Of a stretch of 64,000 bases of DNA, positions 62,565 through 64,000 are shown in pieces; the stretch's first letter is position 1, and each line of letters starts with the position of its first letter. Origin of the DNA: Pseudomonadota bacterium (GTDB taxonomy: Bacteria; Pseudomonadota; Gammaproteobacteria; Burkholderiales; Rhodocyclaceae); assembly GCA_008501585.1 (NCBI GenBank), contig QQUN01000078.1, forward strand, positions 38,363 through 102,362. The letters run 5' to 3'. The notes beneath the pieces are model-generated. The model did not search any database. It worked only from the letters and a program-made list of their open reading frames with translations, and was not told where the DNA came from. The translations under genes were made by a program, and so were the position numbers.

Positions 62565-63450
62565 ACACGGTACGCCCGCGTGAGCGGAACAGGTCGGCAG
62601 CATGGAGAAAGCTCTCCGAGTGGCCGGCAAACAGCAGCCCCTCCGGCTTGAGCAGGGGCAAAAAGCGCTGCAGGATGGCGTACTGGGTCGGCTTGTCGAA
62701 ATAGATCATCACATTGCGGCAGAAGATGAAGTCGAGCGGCCCGGCGATGCTGTAGCGGGCATCGAGCAGATTCAGCTTTCGAAAGCTGACCAGCCGCTGC
62801 AATTCCGGACGCACCCGCACCTGCTCGGCCTGGCTGCCCACGCCCTTGAGGAAGAAGCGTCGCACCCGCGCCGGGTCCATGCGTTCGATCCGGTCGGCAC
62901 GATACACACCGGCCTGCCCCTGTGCCAGCACATGGGTGTCGATATCGCTGGCCAGGATCTGCACCGGCGGCGTCAAGGTGTTGAAGGCTTCGCACGCCGT
63001 CATGGCGATCGAGTACGGCTCCTCGCCGGTCGAGGCCGCCGCGCACCAGATCTTGATCGGCTGGCGCTCCCCGGCTTGCCGCAGCCGCTCGGCCAGGATG
63101 TCGAAATGGTGCACCTCGCGAAAGAACGAGGTGAGGTTGGTGGTGAGCGAGTTGATGAAGGTCTCCGCCTCCGCCTTGTCGCGCTCCAACCGCCCCAGGT
63201 AGTCGGCAAAGGTCTTGTCGCCGCAGGCACGCAGGCGCCGCGAGAGGCGGCTGTACACCATGTCCTGCTTGGCGGCAGACAAGGAGATGCCGGCCTGCTG
63301 GTGGATGAGCTTGCGCACCTTGTCGAAGTCGGCCGACGTAAACTGGAACTCGCGCAAGGGCAAGGCGGTGTCGATCGGGCTGGGTGCCGCCGGACGCACC
63401 GGCGCGCCGCCAAAACCCGCCAGCGACGGGCGCTTGTGGCCGTCAGCCAT
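62530..63450 (-). CDS. cheR: Chemotaxis protein methyltransferase CheR
   Basis: A 306-residue SAM-dependent methyltransferase that methylates receptor glutamates. The N-terminal helical domain (FQFTSADFDKVRKLIHQQAGISLSAAKQDMVYSRLSRRL) is followed by TTNLTSFFREVHHFDIL, WCAAASTGEEPYSIAM (SAM site) and DFIFCRNVMIYFD. The start at 63450 is preceded by GGGAGGAG and lies just after the MCP stop. The adjacent MCP ends in a WEEF tether that would bind CheR. Confidence 0.96.
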   Translation of the reverse strand: MADGHKRPSLAGFGGAPVRPAAPSPIDTALPLREFQFTSADFDKVRKLIHQQAGISLSAAKQDMVYSRLSRRLRACGDKTFADYLGRLERDKAEAETFINSLTTNLTSFFREVHHFDILAERLRQAGERQPIKIWCAAASTGEEPYSIAMTACEAFNTLTPPVQILASDIDTHVLAQGQAGVYRADRIERMDPARVRRFFLKGVGSQAEQVRVRPELQRLVSFRKLNLLDARYSIAGPLDFIFCRNVMIYFDKPTQYAILQRFLPLLKPEGLLFAGHSESFLHAADLFRSRGRTVYERSDAPRDRP

Positions 63451-63452
63451 GC

Positions 63453-64000
63453 TCAGAACTCCTCCCACTCGTCATTCAGGACGCTGCCGTGCGCGCGCTT
63501 GATCTTGGGTAGCGGCGCGCCCAGGTCGGTGCGGCCACTGCGGCGCGAGCCGCGGGTCGGCAGCGTCGCCACCTTGGCCTTGCGCGAGGGCGCCGCCGCC
63601 CGCGGCGACACCTCGTCCAGCACGGCATCGGCCGACAGGCGGAAACGCCGCACCATGGCCACCAGCGCGCGGGCCTGGTCTTCCAGCCCGACCGCCGCGG
63701 CCGTCGCCTGCTCCACCAGCGCTGCGTTGTGCTGCGTGACTTCGTCCATCTGGCTGACCGCCTGGGTGACCTGCTCGATGCCGGCGCTCTGCTCGCGGCT
63801 GGCATTGGCGATATCGGTCACCAGGGTGGTCAGGCGCTTGAAGTTGCCGACCACGGTACTCAGGGTGGCGCCGTTATCGTTGACCAGCTGCGAGCCGTCT
63901 TCGATCGTCTTGGCCGAATCGGCGATCAGCGACTTGATCTCCTTGGCGGCCTGCGCACTGCGCTGGGCCAGGCCGCGCACTTCCGAGGCCACCACGGCAA
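63453..64000 (-). CDS. Methyl-accepting chemotaxis protein, partial (5' end outside window)
   Basis: The C-terminal 182 residues of an MCP; its N-terminus lies beyond base 64000. Visible are AVVASEVRGLAQRSAQAAKEIKSLI of the signalling hairpin, methylation helix NASREQSAGIEQVTQAVSQMDEVTQHNAALVEQATAAA, a basic linker and the C-terminal pentapeptide WEEF after NDE. Such xWxxF ends tether CheR and CheB. It is the gene directly before cheR, with a two-base gap. Confidence 0.95.
   Translation of the reverse strand, partial: AVVASEVRGLAQRSAQAAKEIKSLIADSAKTIEDGSQLVNDNGATLSTVVGNFKRLTTLVTDIANASREQSAGIEQVTQAVSQMDEVTQHNAALVEQATAAAVGLEDQARALVAMVRRFRLSADAVLDEVSPRAAAPSRKAKVATLPTRGSRRSGRTDLGAPLPKIKRAHGSVLNDEWEEF

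Overview
The window is 64 kb of high-GC chromosomal DNA from a betaproteobacterium, most likely of the Rhodocyclales (Azoarcus/Thauera/Denitromonas/Zoogloea side). The inference rests on gene order and content: exbB-exbD-lpxK-trm112-kdsB-adk, rpsT next to murJ, argD-argF-argG, genes of the DUF3579 and DUF2788 type, a PPi-type phosphofructokinase, PEP-CTERM proteins and a CheA/CheZ/CheV chemotaxis locus. I see no rRNA, tRNA, insertion sequence, prophage or CRISPR array. Genes are dense and most of the window is core genome.

Layout. 1-3.2 kb: Fur-type iron uptake operon (TonB-dependent receptor, DUF3649-like and PepSY membrane proteins) on the minus strand. 3.3-11.5 kb: mixed housekeeping genes (YchJ-like, K+ channel with a small membrane partner, response regulator, Ap4A phosphorylase, YkgJ-like, orphan periplasmic binding protein, UPF0149, TrmB-like, DusC). 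11.5-20.3 kb: arsC, rpmE, a GT39-like enzyme, orn, M48 protease, rsgA, thiolase, CobD-like, Nudix and retropepsin-like genes. 20.4-25.2 kb: motility-like small gene, yajQ, ppnP, DUF2788 and the arginine genes argG, argF, argD. 25.5-33.6 kb: DUF3579, rpsT, murJ, PEBP, phosphofructokinase, and the envelope operon exbB-exbD-lpxK-trm112-kdsB-adk. 33.6-37.8 kb: a DnaA-box-bearing intergenic region, xseA, sodB, an ECF-type sigma factor with a zinc-finger anti-sigma candidate, and truC.

37.8-51.6 kb is the most unusual part. It holds a radical SAM protein of the ArsS (arsenosugar, rSAM/selenodomain) family, a sodium:solute symporter and a calcineurin-fold protein with lost metal ligands. After an interruption by two PEP-CTERM secreted proteins, an HD-GYP/zinc-ribbon protein and infA, a tightly packed seven-gene run follows: a VTT-membrane/flavin disulfide-oxidoreductase fusion, DUF547, DUF1223, the two glycosyltransferases associated with the rSAM/selenodomain system (TIGR04283 and TIGR04282 types), DUF3047, and a SelD-N-terminus-like FAD oxidoreductase. 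Together they look like a membrane/periplasm-linked pathway for an arsenic- or selenium-containing organic product; no arsM is present in the window.

52.7-64 kb is a chemotaxis locus on the minus strand. In transcription order: MCP (cut by the window edge, with a C-terminal xWxxF tether), cheR, cheD, cheB, a STAS protein, a second MCP with a C-terminal ligand-type domain, two cheV genes, cheY, cheZ and cheA, then a strong terminator.
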